Assembly: GCF_024213555.1 (NCBI RefSeq)
Contig: NZ_JANAVO010000006.1
Location: 186,001 to 250,000 of the forward strand
Length of the DNA stretch: 64,000 nt
Direction: 5' to 3'
Source of the DNA: Allokutzneria sp. A3M-2-11 16
GTDB taxonomy: Bacteria > Actinomycetota > Actinomycetes > Mycobacteriales > Pseudonocardiaceae
Shown: one piece after another, positions 54,549 through 64,000 of the stretch
Position numbering within the stretch: the stretch's first letter is position 1
Layout: every line of letters begins with the position of its first letter
The notes under the pieces: model-generated
Told to the model about the DNA's origin: nothing
Databases searched by the model: none
Seen by the model: the letters and a program-made list of their open reading frames with translations, nothing else
Made by a program: the position numbers and the translations under genes

Positions 54549-57500
54549 ATGACGGGCAACAACGACAAGATCGTCGAGGCGCTGCGGCTCTCGCTGAAGG
54601 AGACCGAGCGGCTGCGCAAGGCCAACTCGGCGCTGGTCGAGCAGAACCGGCAGCCGCTGGCGATCGTGGCCACGGCGTGCCGCTTCCCCGGCGGAGTCCG
54701 CTCCGCGGAGGACCTGTGGCGGCTGGTCGACACCGGGACCGACGCGGTGGGCCCCCTGCCCACCGATCGCGGCTGGGACCTGGAGGCGCTGTTCGACCCG
54801 GACCCGGACCGGCGCGGCACGAGCTACGTCCGCGAGGGCGGGTTCGTCAGCGACGTCGCGGACTTCGACGCGGACTTCTTCGGGATCTCCCCGCGCGAGG
54901 CCCTGGCCATGGACCCGCAGCAGCGGCTGCTGCTGGAGACCTCCTGGGAAGCGGTCGAGCGGGCCGGGATCGACCCGCACTCGCTGCACGGCAGCGCCAC
55001 CGGGGTGTTCGTCGGCGCCGCGCAGCTCGGCTACGGCACTGGTGCGTCCATTGTGGACGAAGCGGTGGAGGGTCACCTGCTCACCGGTGGCGCGTCGAGC
55101 GTGGTCTCCGGCCGCGTGGCCTACGCGCTCGGGCTGCGCGGGCCCGCCGTCACCGTGGACACGGCGTGCTCGTCGTCGCTGGTGGCGTTGCACCTGGCCG
55201 CTCAGGCGCTGCGGCAGGGCGAGTGCTCGATGGCCCTGGTCGCCGGGGTTTCCGTGATGGCCGTCCCGACGATGTTCATCGAGTTCAGCAGGCAGCGCGG
55301 CCTCGCCGCGGACGGTCGCTGCAAGGCGTTCGCCGCCGGTGCCGACGGAACCGCGTGGGGCGAGGGCGTCGGCGTGCTGCTCGTGGAGACCCTGGCCGAC
55401 GCCCTGGCCAAGGGGCACCGCGTGCTGGCGGTCGTGCGCGGCACCGCGATCAACTCCGATGGCGCGTCGAACGGGCTGACCTCGCCCAGCGGTTCCGCAC
55501 AGCAGGACGTGATCCGCCAAGCCCTCGCCGACGCGCGCCTGTCGGCGGACATGGTGGACGCGGTCGAGGCGCACGGCACCGGCACCACCCTGGGCGATCC
55601 CATTGAGGCGCAGGCGATTCTGGCGACCTACGGCCAGGACCGCGCGCATCCGCTCTACCTGGGCACGGTGAAGTCCAACATCGGTCACACGCAGACCGCG
55701 GCCGGGGTCGCCGGTGTGATCAAGATGGTGGAGGCGTTGCGCCACGGCGAGTTGCCGCGGACGCTGCACGTCGACACCCCCACGCCGCACGTCGACTGGT
55801 CGGCGGGCGATGTGCGGCTGCTGACCTCGCCCGTCCCGTGGCCGGAGACGGGCCGCGCGCGCCGCGCCGGAGTGTCGTCGTTCGGAATCAGCGGCACCAA
55901 CGCGCACGTGATCCTGGAACAGGCTCCGGCGTGCCAGGTACCGCTGCCCGCTGAGCCCGGCCCCGTCCTGCCGTGGCCGGTCAGCGCGAAGTCCGAGGCC
56001 GCGCTGCGGGCACAGGCCGCACGACTGGCCGCGGTCGAGGCGAGCCCGGTGGACATCGGCTTCTCGCTGGCCTATCGGGCACACCTGAGCCATCGTGCGG
56101 TGATCTTGGGTGACCACGCGGAAGGGCTTGCCGCGCTCGCGGAGGGCGGTCGTTCGCCCCTGGTCGTCGAAGGCGTTGCCGCAGAAGGGAAAACCGCCCT
56201 CCTGTTCACCGGTCAGGGTGCGCAGCGGGTCGGCATGGGTCGCTCGCTGTACGACACGTACCCGGTGTTCGCTTCGGCCTTTGACGCGGTGTGCGCCAGG
56301 TTCGAGTTGCCGGTGCGTGAAGTCGTGTTCGGTGACTCCCGTCTGGATCAGACGGAGTTCACGCAGACCGGCCTGTTCGCGTTCGAGGTCGCTCTGTACC
56401 GGCTTGTCGAGAGCTGGGGTGTGCGGCCGGACTACCTCCTCGGCCACTCCATCGGCGAACTGGCGGCGGCGCACGTTGCCGGGGTGTTCTCGCTGGAGGA
56501 CGCGTGCCGCCTGGTCGAGGCGCGAGGCCGCTTGATGCAGGCCCTGCCGACCGGCGGCGCGATGGTGTCCGTGGAGGCGCCGGAAGACGAGGTCAGGGAA
56601 CACCTTGGCGGTGCGAGCATCGCAGCGGTGAACGGCCCGCGGTCGACGGTGATCTCCGGCGACGAGGACGAGGTGCTGGAAGTCGCGAGGCGGTGGAAGC
56701 ACAAGCGGCTGCGGACCAGTCATGCGTTCCACTCGGCGCACATGGACGCGATGCTGGACGAGTTCCGCACGGTCGCGGAGAGCATCACCTACGCCAACCC
56801 GCGCATCGCGCTTGTGTCCACTGTGTACGGACGGCTCGCCAGGACCTCCGAGGTGACCAGCCCCGGGTACTGGGTGCGCAACGTCCGCGACACGGTGCGT
56901 TTCCTCGATGGAATGCGCTGGCTGGACAGCCAAGGCGTGTCAACGTACGTGGAGGTCGGACCACACGGCGTGCTCACCGCGCTCGGCCAGGAGTGCTTGC
57001 CTGATGCCAAGCTGATCGCGTTGCAGCACAAGGACAAAGACGTCTTCCTCCCGGCGGTGGCAGCCGCCTACGCGCACGGCGTCCACGTCGACTGGGCGCG
57101 GCTCTACCCCGGCGCGAAGCACGTCGACCTGCCCACCTACGCCTTCCAGCGCACCCGGTTCTGGCTCGCCGGGGGAGCCCGCGCGAGCGACGCGACCGGC
57201 TTGGGACTGGTGTCGGCGAACCATCCGCTGCTGGGCGCCGCGGTGTCCCTGGCCGACCAGAACGCGACCGTCCTCACCGGACAGATCTCCCTCACCGACC
57301 ACCCGTGGCTCGCCGACCACACGGTCGCGGGAGTGCCCCTGCTGCCCGGCAGCGCGTTCGCCGAGCTGGCCCTGCGCGCCGCCGAGCAGGCCGGGTGCGA
57401 CCAGCTCGACGAGCTGACCCTGCAAGCCCCGCTGGCGCTGCACTCCGCGGCGCAGGTGCAGGTGCTGGTCGGTCGCCGAGGCTCGGACGGCAGGCACAAC

Positions 57501-60500
57501 CTGGAGGTCCACTCGCGGCCGGAGGGCGACGAGGAGTGGACGCTGCACGCCGTGGGTTCGGTGTCACCGGGCAGGCAGGACGCCGTGTGCGACTGGGCCG
57601 CCGCCTGGCCGCCGCCCGGTGCGCTACAGCTGCCCACGGACGGGCTCTACGAGGAGCTGGCCGACGCCGGGTTCACCTACGGCCCGAGCTTCCGCGCCCT
57701 CCGGGCGGCCTGGAGCCACGGCGAGGACGTGTACGCCGAGGTCCACATTTCTGAGGCGCAGTCCTTCGGCGTGCATCCCGCGCTGCTCGACGCGGCGCTC
57801 CACGCGATCCCGGTCGGCGGTCTCTTCGGCGACGCCGAGCAGGCGCGGCTGCCGTTCCTGTGGACGGGAGTTCGCCTGCACGCGGCCGGTGCTTCGAAGG
57901 TTCGCGTGCGGCTGTCTCCCGCTGGGCCGGACACGGTCGCGCTGGAGATCGCCGACGAGGCGGGCACTCCGGTGTTCACCGCTGACAGCCTGGTGTTCCG
58001 GCCGGTCGCCGAGCACCAGGTGAGGGGTGCGGCGCTCGCCCGCATGCTGTTCGAGCCGGTGTGGCGGCCCGTGCCGCTGCCTACTGAGTCCACAGTGGAC
58101 TACACAGAGCTGCGCTGCGACGACGTCACCGAAGCGCTCGCCGCGGTGCGCTCAGCAGCGGGGCGACTGGTCATCACCACGTCGTCGTCGGCCGTGCGCG
58201 GCCTTGTCCGGTCTGCGCAGTCCGAGCAGCCCGGCCGCTTCGTCCTCGCCGAGTCCGACGATCCGGACGCCCTGGCCAAGGCGCTGACCCTCGACGAGCC
58301 CGAACTGCGAATCCGGAACGGGGAGCTCACCGTTCGCCGCCTGGTGCGGGCGGGCACCTCACCCCGCCCGGAGTTCGGCGACGGCACCGTCCTGATCACC
58401 GGCGGCACGGGTGCCCTCGGCTCGGCGGTGGCCCGGCACCTCGTGAGCGAGTACGGCGTTCGGAGCCTGCTGTTGCTCAGCCGGAGCGGTGGCGCCGCGC
58501 CGGAGCTGGACGCCGAGGTCACAGTCGTGGCCTGTGACGCGGCTGACCGGGACGCGCTCGCGACTGTCCTCAGTGGACACCGCGTCACCGCGGTCGTTCA
58601 CGCGGCCGGAGTGCTGGACGACGGCCTCCTCGCCGATCTCACCCCGGAGCGGTTGGCCGCGGTGCTCCGGCCGAAGATCGTCGCGGCTCGCAACCTGCAT
58701 GAGCTGACCACCGATCTGGCCGCGTTCATCGTGTTCTCGTCGGCGGCCGCGGTGCTCGGCAGTCCGGGCCAGGCCGCGTACGCGGCGGCGAACGCGGGCA
58801 TGGACGACCTGGTCGCCGAGCGCCGCGCCGCGGGGCGGCCCGCGATCTCGCTGGCCTGGGGCGCGTGGGCCGACGGCATGGCGGCCTCGGCCGACCTCCG
58901 GCGAGTGCGCCGCATCGGCGTCACGCCACTGTCCACTGAGGACGGTCTGGCGCTGTTCGACGCGGCCGCGGGATCGACGTCGGAGGTCGTGGTCCCGATC
59001 CGGCTGGACACGACGGCCTCGCACGACCACGTGCCCCCGGTGCTGCGCGAGCTCATCCGCTCCGCGCCGCGTCGAGCCACGGTGGCGACGGCGCTGCCGG
59101 AAGACCTGCTCGCTTTCGTGCGGTCCGAGGTCGCCGCCGTGCTCGGCCACGGCTCGGCCGACGACATCGACCCCGACCGCCCGTTCGGCGAGCTGGGCTT
59201 CGACTCGCTGACCGCGGTGGAGCTGCGCAACCGGCTCAACGCGGTCACCGGCCTGACGCTGCCGGTGACGCTCGTCTTCGACTACCCCAGCCCGTCCGCG
59301 CTCGCCGCCCACCTCGGCGGCGCGCTGCCCGGCCCGTCCACCACGACCACTGCCGCGGTGGACGAGCCGATCGCGATCGTCGGCATGAGCGTCCGCGCGC
59401 CCGGGGGAGTGCGGACACCGGAAGACCTGTGGCGGCTCGTCGAGGAAGGTGGGGAAGGCATCTCCGTGTTCCCCGCGGACCGCGGTTGGGACCTGGACTC
59501 CCTGTTCCACCCCGATCCAGAGCACGCGGGCACCAGCTACGCCCGTGAAGGTGGCTTCCTCTACGACGCCGCGTCCTTCGACGCCGAGTTCTTCGGGATC
59601 AGCCCGCGTGAGGCCCTGGCGATGGACCCGCAGCAGCGGCTGTTGCTGGAGACCTCGTGGGAGGCGTTCGAACGCGCGGGGATCGATCCGGAAACGCTGA
59701 AGGGAAGCCGAACCGGCGTGTTCGCAGGCGTCATGTACTACGACTACGCCACCAGGTTGCCCGCCCTGCCCGAAGGCGTCGAGGGCTACGTCGGGACCGG
59801 TAACACCGCGAGCATCCTCTCCGGCCGCATCGCCTACACGTTCGGCTTGGAGGGACCCGCGATCACGGTCGACACGGCGTGCTCGTCGTCCTTGGTGGCG
59901 CTGCACATGGCGTGCCAGTCGCTGCGGCAGGGCGAGTGCTCGCTCGCGCTCGCGGGCGGCGTGACCGTCATGTCGAGCCCGGCGACCTTCGTGGAGTTCA
60001 GCCGTCAGCGCGGGCTCGCCCCGGACGGCCGCTGCAAGTCCTTCGGCGCCGCCGCGGACGGCACCGGCTGGTCCGAGGGCGTGGGAGTGCTCGTGCTGGA
60101 AAGGCTTTCCGACGCGCGCCGCAACGGTCATCAGGTGCTCGCGGTGGTTCGGGGTTCGGCGGTGAACTCCGATGGCGCGTCGAACGGGCTGACCGCGCCG
60201 AACGGTCCTTCGCAGCAGCGGGTCATCCGCCAGGCGCTGGCCGCGTCCGGTCTTGAACCGTCCGAAGTGGACGCCGTCGAGGCGCACGGGACCGGGACGG
60301 TGCTGGGGGACCCGATCGAGGCGCAGGCCCTGATCGCCACCTACGGCCAGGACCGGGACCAGCCGCTGTACCTGGGTTCGGTGAAGTCGAACATCGGTCA
60401 CACCCAGGCCGCCGCCGGGGTCACCGGCGTGATCAAGATGGTGGCGGCGATGCGAGCCGGTGTGCTGCCGAAGACGCTCCACGCGGAGTCGCCGTCCCCG

Positions 60501-63317
60501 CACGTGGACTGGTCGGCGGGCGCGGTCGAGCTCCTGACCTCCTCGAAGCCGTGGCCGGATGGTGGCCGTCCCCGCCGGGCCGGGGTTTCCTCCTTCGGGA
60601 TCAGCGGCACCAACGCCCACGTGGTCCTGGAGCACGAGCCCGCGCCGACCAAGGCATCGGCGCCGCCCTCGCCCGGCCCTCTTGTGCTTTCAGGCCGGAG
60701 TGCCGCTGCTGTGCGGGCACAGGCTCGCCGCATTCGTGATCACCTTGCGGCGCATCCGGAGCTGAACCCGGCCGACGTCGGGTTCACGCTGGCGACCGCG
60801 CGGGCCGCGCTGCCGCACCGGGCCGTTCTGGCGGACGAGCTGGTCGAAGGTGTTGCCGCACCGGGCAAGCTGGCGTTGCTGTTCACCGGTCAGGGCTCGC
60901 AGCGGGTCGGCATGGGTCGCTCGCTCCACGCGGCGTTCCCGGTGTTCGCGTCGGCGTTCGACGCGGTGTGCGCGGGGTTCGGCGACTCCTCAGTGGACAA
61001 CTCCTCAGTGGACGACTCCGAGTTCACGCAGACCGGGCTGTTCGCCTTCGAGGTGGCGTTGTTCCGGCTCTTCGAGAGCTGGGGTGTGCGGCCGGACTTC
61101 GTGCTGGGCCATTCGATCGGTGAGCTGGCCGCGGCGCACGTCGCCGGGGTGCTCTCGCTGGAGGACGCGTGCCGCCTGGTCGAGGCACGGGCCCGGCTGA
61201 TGCGGGAGATGCCCACCGGGGGAGCGATGGTCGCGGTCGAGGCGACCGAGGAGGAGGTCGAGTCGACCCTGCTCGGCATGGAGGACTTCGTGTCCGTCGC
61301 CGCGGTCAACGGCCCGAGGTCGGTGGTGCTCTCCGGCGACCGGGAAGCCGTGCTGGACATCGCCGACCAGTGGAAGGCCGAGGGCCGCCGCACCAGGAGG
61401 CTCCGCGTCAGCCACGCGTTCCACTCCCCGCACATGGACGGGATGCTCGACGAGTTCCGGTCGGTGGCCCGCGGCCTGGACTACCGCACACCGTCGCTGC
61501 CGATGGTGGCCGACGGCTCCGTGACCGATCCCGAGTACTGGGTGCGCCAGGTCCGCGGCACGGTTCGCTTCCACCACGGCCTCCTCCGCCTGCACGAGCT
61601 CGGCGCCCGGAAGTTCCTGGAGGTGGGCCCGGACGCCGTGCTCACCGCGATGAGCCAGGAAACCTTGCCGGACGGCGTGTTCATCGCCGCGCAGCGCCGC
61701 GACCGCCCGGAGGTCGAGACCGTGGTCTCCGCGCTCGGCACCGCGCACGTGCACGGCGTGGACGTCGACTGGCGGGCGGTGTTCCCGGGCGCCCGCCGCG
61801 TTGACCTGCCGACCTACGCCTTCCAGCACAAGCACTACTGGATGACCGCGCCACCGACGCCGGAGGAGAGGTTCTGGACCGCGGTGGAGGACGCGGACGC
61901 GCACTCCCTCGCTGATGTGCTCGGGGTCCCGGACGCGGCACAGCTCGCCTCGGTGCTCCCGCTCCTCGCCGGAGTGCGCGAGAAGGCCGACCGCTACACC
62001 GTCCGGTGGGTGTCGGTCCCGCGGACCGCTTCCCCGGTGCTCAGGGGGACCTGGGCGGTGGTGCCGTCCGAGGACGCCGAGTGGACATCGGAGATCGTGG
62101 CCGCGCTCCGCGATCACGGCGCCACGGTGGAGGTGACCGCGGAACCGTCCACTGTGGATGGTGTGGTGTCGTTGTGCGGTCCCGTCTCGACCACGGCTCC
62201 GCTGTGGTGCGTGACGCGCTCGGCCATGTCCGTGGCCCCCTCCGATCGCACCGGGGACCCGCGAGCTGCAGGCGTGTGGGGCAGGGGCCGGGTCCTCGCA
62301 CTGGAGCTGCGGGAGGGTTGGGGCGGGCTCATCGACCTTCCCGAGCGCCTGGACCGCCGCGCCGCGACGCGACTGGTCCAAGCGCTCAACGGCACCGAGG
62401 ACCAGGTGGCGGTCCGGCAGGCGGGACTGTTCGCCCGTCGCCTGGTCCGTTCCACCGCGACGCGGCAGCCGCGGACGGGCCGAACCCTGATCGTCGGCGA
62501 TCACCCGGCCGTGGACGGCTGGCCCGACGCGGTCCGCACGGACGACGCGTCGGAGTTGGCCGCGCTGCTGGAGGAGCACGACCCGTCGTTGGTGATCCAC
62601 GCGAGCGGCACCGCGGAGACGGCGTTGGCCGTGCATTCCCTGGCGGAGTGCGAGGTCATGCTGTTCACCTCGCTCGCGGGAGTGGTCGGCGCCGTGGGCC
62701 AGGGCGACCGCGCGGAGCTCGACGCGACCCTGGAGGCGATCGCTGATCTCCGGCGCGCGTCGGGGCGCCCCGTGACCACCGTGGCGTGGGGCCCGCTGAC
62801 CACCGACCCGGAAGCGGAGACGCTGCGCGCGGTCGGCCTCCGCCCGATGACACCCGCGGAAGCCGGCGCCGCACTGCACACCGCGACCGGCTCGGTCCTG
62901 GTCGCCGACGTCGACTGGCAGCGGTTCGCCCCCGTGTTCACCATGACCCGCCCGGCGCCGTTGCTGGAATCACTCGTCGTCGGCGCGGTCGCCGAGGAGA
63001 CCTCGGAAACCGACCGGGACGTGCTGCTGACGAAACTCGCCGAGCTCGATTCGGACGGCCGGTTCGAGCTGTTGCTGGACTTGACGCGCGGGCAGGCCGC
63101 GGCGGTGCTCGGCTATTCCTCGATCGGCGAGGTCGAGCCGGAGAAGGGATTCGTGGAGATGGGGTTCGGCTCGCTCGGGGCCGTGGAGTTCCGGGGGCGC
63201 ATCAACGCCGCGACCGGGTTGAGCCTCGCCGCCACCGCCGCTTACGACTTCCCGACTCCGGTGGCGTTGGCCCGGCACCTGTCCTCGTTGCTTTCCGAGG
63301 CCGCCGCGGTGTCGTAG
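54549..63317 (+). CDS. Terminal modular type I PKS, modules 12 and 13, no thioesterase
   Basis: A 2922-aa protein that starts 15 bp after the previous gene. Its N-terminus ([20 protein letters not shown]...) is the DEBS3-like class 1a docking helix, pairing with the class 1a tail of the module 10-11 protein. Module 12 (about 35-1590) is KS-AT-DH-KR-ACP; module 13 (about 1605-2915) is KS-AT-(KR remnant)-ACP. Both ATs are malonyl-type. The KR of module 13 has lost its nucleotide-binding loop and catalytic Tyr, so the last beta-keto group should stay. The final ACP reads GFGSL instead of GFDSL, with the Ser kept (Ser2875). The protein stops about 15 residues after the ACP with no thioesterase, reductase or docking domain. 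Release must be done by a separate enzyme, probably encoded elsewhere in the cluster. A strong terminator follows. Confidence 0.97.
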   Translation: MTGNNDKIVEALRLSLKETERLRKANSALVEQNRQPLAIVATACRFPGGVRSAEDLWRLVDTGTDAVGPLPTDRGWDLEALFDPDPDRRGTSYVREGGFVSDVADFDADFFGISPREALAMDPQQRLLLETSWEAVERAGIDPHSLHGSATGVFVGAAQLGYGTGASIVDEAVEGHLLTGGASSVVSGRVAYALGLRGPAVTVDTACSSSLVALHLAAQALRQGECSMALVAGVSVMAVPTMFIEFSRQRGLAADGRCKAFAAGADGTAWGEGVGVLLVETLADALAKGHRVLAVVRGTAINSDGASNGLTSPSGSAQQDVIRQALADARLSADMVDAVEAHGTGTTLGDPIEAQAILATYGQDRAHPLYLGTVKSNIGHTQTAAGVAGVIKMVEALRHGELPRTLHVDTPTPHVDWSAGDVRLLTSPVPWPETGRARRAGVSSFGISGTNAHVILEQAPACQVPLPAEPGPVLPWPVSAKSEAALRAQAARLAAVEASPVDIGFSLAYRAHLSHRAVILGDHAEGLAALAEGGRSPLVVEGVAAEGKTALLFTGQGAQRVGMGRSLYDTYPVFASAFDAVCARFELPVREVVFGDSRLDQTEFTQTGLFAFEVALYRLVESWGVRPDYLLGHSIGELAAAHVAGVFSLEDACRLVEARGRLMQALPTGGAMVSVEAPEDEVREHLGGASIAAVNGPRSTVISGDEDEVLEVARRWKHKRLRTSHAFHSAHMDAMLDEFRTVAESITYANPRIALVSTVYGRLARTSEVTSPGYWVRNVRDTVRFLDGMRWLDSQGVSTYVEVGPHGVLTALGQECLPDAKLIALQHKDKDVFLPAVAAAYAHGVHVDWARLYPGAKHVDLPTYAFQRTRFWLAGGARASDATGLGLVSANHPLLGAAVSLADQNATVLTGQISLTDHPWLADHTVAGVPLLPGSAFAELALRAAEQAGCDQLDELTLQAPLALHSAAQVQVLVGRRGSDGRHNLEVHSRPEGDEEWTLHAVGSVSPGRQDAVCDWAAAWPPPGALQLPTDGLYEELADAGFTYGPSFRALRAAWSHGEDVYAEVHISEAQSFGVHPALLDAALHAIPVGGLFGDAEQARLPFLWTGVRLHAAGASKVRVRLSPAGPDTVALEIADEAGTPVFTADSLVFRPVAEHQVRGAALARMLFEPVWRPVPLPTESTVDYTELRCDDVTEALAAVRSAAGRLVITTSSSAVRGLVRSAQSEQPGRFVLAESDDPDALAKALTLDEPELRIRNGELTVRRLVRAGTSPRPEFGDGTVLITGGTGALGSAVARHLVSEYGVRSLLLLSRSGGAAPELDAEVTVVACDAADRDALATVLSGHRVTAVVHAAGVLDDGLLADLTPERLAAVLRPKIVAARNLHELTTDLAAFIVFSSAAAVLGSPGQAAYAAANAGMDDLVAERRAAGRPAISLAWGAWADGMAASADLRRVRRIGVTPLSTEDGLALFDAAAGSTSEVVVPIRLDTTASHDHVPPVLRELIRSAPRRATVATALPEDLLAFVRSEVAAVLGHGSADDIDPDRPFGELGFDSLTAVELRNRLNAVTGLTLPVTLVFDYPSPSALAAHLGGALPGPSTTTTAAVDEPIAIVGMSVRAPGGVRTPEDLWRLVEEGGEGISVFPADRGWDLDSLFHPDPEHAGTSYAREGGFLYDAASFDAEFFGISPREALAMDPQQRLLLETSWEAFERAGIDPETLKGSRTGVFAGVMYYDYATRLPALPEGVEGYVGTGNTASILSGRIAYTFGLEGPAITVDTACSSSLVALHMACQSLRQGECSLALAGGVTVMSSPATFVEFSRQRGLAPDGRCKSFGAAADGTGWSEGVGVLVLERLSDARRNGHQVLAVVRGSAVNSDGASNGLTAPNGPSQQRVIRQALAASGLEPSEVDAVEAHGTGTVLGDPIEAQALIATYGQDRDQPLYLGSVKSNIGHTQAAAGVTGVIKMVAAMRAGVLPKTLHAESPSPHVDWSAGAVELLTSSKPWPDGGRPRRAGVSSFGISGTNAHVVLEHEPAPTKASAPPSPGPLVLSGRSAAAVRAQARRIRDHLAAHPELNPADVGFTLATARAALPHRAVLADELVEGVAAPGKLALLFTGQGSQRVGMGRSLHAAFPVFASAFDAVCAGFGDSSVDNSSVDDSEFTQTGLFAFEVALFRLFESWGVRPDFVLGHSIGELAAAHVAGVLSLEDACRLVEARARLMREMPTGGAMVAVEATEEEVESTLLGMEDFVSVAAVNGPRSVVLSGDREAVLDIADQWKAEGRRTRRLRVSHAFHSPHMDGMLDEFRSVARGLDYRTPSLPMVADGSVTDPEYWVRQVRGTVRFHHGLLRLHELGARKFLEVGPDAVLTAMSQETLPDGVFIAAQRRDRPEVETVVSALGTAHVHGVDVDWRAVFPGARRVDLPTYAFQHKHYWMTAPPTPEERFWTAVEDADAHSLADVLGVPDAAQLASVLPLLAGVREKADRYTVRWVSVPRTASPVLRGTWAVVPSEDAEWTSEIVAALRDHGATVEVTAEPSTVDGVVSLCGPVSTTAPLWCVTRSAMSVAPSDRTGDPRAAGVWGRGRVLALELREGWGGLIDLPERLDRRAATRLVQALNGTEDQVAVRQAGLFARRLVRSTATRQPRTGRTLIVGDHPAVDGWPDAVRTDDASELAALLEEHDPSLVIHASGTAETALAVHSLAECEVMLFTSLAGVVGAVGQGDRAELDATLEAIADLRRASGRPVTTVAWGPLTTDPEAETLRAVGLRPMTPAEAGAALHTATGSVLVADVDWQRFAPVFTMTRPAPLLESLVVGAVAEETSETDRDVLLTKLAELDSDGRFELLLDLTRGQAAAVLGYSSIGEVEPEKGFVEMGFGSLGAVEFRGRINAATGLSLAATAAYDFPTPVALARHLSSLLSEAAAVS
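54651..59325 (+). other. PKS module 12: KS-AT(malonyl)-DH-KR(B)-ACP
   Basis: KS Cys207. AT has GHSIG (Ser634) and HAFH (725-728), malonyl. DH has His924 in [10 protein letters not shown] and Asp1081. KR from 1280 has LDD and Tyr1411 in [16 protein letters not shown]. No ER. ACP Ser1553. Predicted alkene conjugated to the last ketone. Confidence 0.92.
59361..63300 (+). other. PKS module 13: KS-AT(malonyl)-KR(inactive remnant)-ACP
   Basis: KS Cys1778; its first motif is MSVRAPGG instead of MxCRFPGG. AT has GHSIG (Ser2189) and HAFH (2289-2292), malonyl, with a short tandem repeat replacing a normal surface segment (60984-61013). The KR region keeps the structural half and an A-type C-terminal end ([13 protein letters not shown]). 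However, at about 2646 it reads [13 protein letters not shown] instead of TGGTGxLG, lacks about 60-70 residues, and at about 2706-2727 reads [11 protein letters not shown] where the catalytic Tyr and Asn should be. ACP Ser2875 in GFGSLG. Confidence 0.9.
60984..61013 (+). repeat. 15-bp tandem repeat inside the module 13 AT
   Basis: Two copies, GACTCCTCAGTGGAC and AACTCCTCAGTGGAC, encode [10 protein letters not shown]. They replace about 17 residues found here in the sister malonyl ATs (from ELPVREVVF up to FTQTG). Each copy carries the CCTCAGTGGAC form of the palindrome family that recurs through the window. Confidence 0.8.
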
Positions 63318-63333
63318 TCACGACGGCAAAGCA

Positions 63334-63369
63334 CCGGGGCCGGTGCTCGAACACGAGCACCGGCCCCGG
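63334..63369. terminator. Bidirectional terminator, 16-bp perfect stem
   Basis: CCGGGGCCGGTGCTCG (63334-63349) pairs perfectly with 63354-63369 around the loop AACA. It lies 16 bp after the last PKS stop and 20 bp before the end of the convergent dioxygenase gene, so it can serve both. The rest of 63318-63389 shows nothing else. Confidence 0.8.
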
Positions 63370-63389
63370 CGGGATTCACGCGGCGGTGG

Positions 63390-64000
63390 TCAGGCCTTGC
63401 CGATCTTGCGCAGGAACTGGTTCAGCCGCTCCGGCTCCGGGGTCTGAGGTTCCCACCGGGTGGCCGCCTCGTCCGGCTCCGGCAACACCTTCGGGAACAG
63501 CGAGCCGCCCATCGGCTCGCCGGGGGTCAGGCCCGGGTCCCACAGGATCGGCAGCACGGCGTCGTCGGGCTTGAACGTCACGCCGTCGCCGAGCCAGCGC
63601 GAGACGAACGCGCGGCGCCCGCGGTCCGGCCCGGTGCCGGTGGCTCCGTGCAGCGCACCCGGGTGGAACACCACCGCGTCGCCTGGTTCGAGATCCCAGC
63701 CGAGCACCTGCTCGTCGTTCCAGTCCAGCACGTCCTGGCGCGGCCGCTCGGCGGCCGGTGCCGCCCGCTCGTCGGTGCGGATGCGCTGCATCAGGCTCGA
63801 GCTGACCGGCGCGTCGGCCCGATCCCACAGGTGCGAGCCGCGCACCACGCGCAGCGCGGAGGAGTCCGGGCCGCACGGGTCGAGCGCGATCCACATCGCG
63901 CACACCTGCTCGCCCCGGATCGGGAAGGAGCTGGCGTCCTCGTGGAACGGGCTCGCGCCCTTGGTGCCCGCGGGCTTGGCGAAGATCTGGTCGTAGAACG
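63390..64000 (-). CDS. Phytanoyl-CoA dioxygenase (PhyH)-family Fe(II)/2OG oxygenase, partial
   Basis: The gene runs from beyond the right edge to a TGA at 63392-63390. The frame stays open through 63998, so the GTG at 63905 is only an internal codon and the N-terminus is missing. About 203 residues are visible. Metal and cosubstrate motifs are present: FHED (63947-63936) supplies the HxD pair, LHGATG the distal His (63650-63648), and RRAFVSRW a plausible 2-oxoglutarate-binding Arg. GDAVVFHPGALHG is typical of PhyH-type enzymes. Family members hydroxylate small molecules and often act as tailoring enzymes in natural-product clusters. It is convergent with the PKS genes, so not part of their operon. 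Its substrate is unknown; oxidation of the polyketide is an inference from position. Confidence 0.88.
   Translation of the reverse strand, partial: FYDQIFAKPAGTKGASPFHEDASSFPIRGEQVCAMWIALDPCGPDSSALRVVRGSHLWDRADAPVSSSLMQRIRTDERAAPAAERPRQDVLDWNDEQVLGWDLEPGDAVVFHPGALHGATGTGPDRGRRAFVSRWLGDGVTFKPDDAVLPILWDPGLTPGEPMGGSLFPKVLPEPDEAATRWEPQTPEPERLNQFLRKIGKA

Noticed and set aside
63201-63317. A thioesterase or reductase domain at the end of the last PKS
   Set aside because: Only about 15 residues follow the ACP helices; there is no GxSxG or Rossmann motif.
63376-63996. Overlapping frames (63376-63903 on -, 63460-63996 on +) at the right edge
   Set aside because: They lack motifs, whereas the 63390-64000 frame carries the complete HxD...H...R oxygenase signature.

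Overview
The window is a high-GC actinomycete chromosome segment filled almost entirely by one strand of giant modular type I polyketide synthase (PKS) genes. Codon third positions are strongly G/C, translational coupling is tight, and the AT, KR and docking motifs are of the actinobacterial cis-AT type. A short GTCCAC(T/A)GTGGAC palindrome recurs through the genes. The genus cannot be fixed from the sequence; a Pseudonocardiales-like host is only a guess.

Layout, left to right, all on the + strand: (1) 1-5117, 5'-truncated PKS gene: end of an upstream module (ACP) plus module 1. (2) 5117-12229, modules 2-3. (3) 12252-22445, modules 4-5. (gap) 22446-22678, the only sizeable non-coding stretch inside the PKS run; it holds a strong hairpin, two operator-like palindromes, an 11-bp-period direct repeat and a candidate promoter. 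(4) 22679-42760, modules 6-9 (6693 aa). (5) 42768-54533, modules 10-11. (6) 54549-63317, modules 12-13. A perfect-stem terminator follows at 63334-63369. A convergent Fe(II)/2-oxoglutarate (phytanoyl-CoA-type) dioxygenase gene on the - strand then runs off the right edge.

Thirteen complete extension modules are visible (numbered here from the window, not from the true start of the line). AT motifs predict methylmalonyl-CoA for modules 1, 4, 7, 10 and 11 and malonyl-CoA for modules 2, 3, 5, 6, 8, 9, 12 and 13. Reductive loops: DH-KR in 1, 7, 8, 9, 12; none in 2; KR only (A-type) in 3 and 4; DH-ER-KR in 5, 6, 10, 11; a wrecked, inactive KR remnant in 13. Docking domains are class 1b at the first four protein junctions and class 1a at the last, so gene order should equal module order.

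If all intact domains work, the chain reads: starter-CH=C(Me)-CO-CH2-CH(OH)-CH2-CH(OH)-CH(Me)-(CH2)4-CH=C(Me)-CH=CH-CH=CH-CH2-CH(Me)-CH2-CH(Me)-CH=CH-CO-CH2-CO-S-ACP. The last protein has neither a thioesterase nor a C-terminal docking domain. It therefore ends as a beta-ketoacyl-ACP, the kind of end that tetronate- or tetramate-type off-loading enzymes use. The terminal enone, four-carbon tether and diene are spaced for an intramolecular Diels-Alder closure to a decalin. Release mechanism, cyclisation and product identity are inferences; no known compound was recognised. Everything else reads as a conventional, intact assembly line; no wholly new system was seen.
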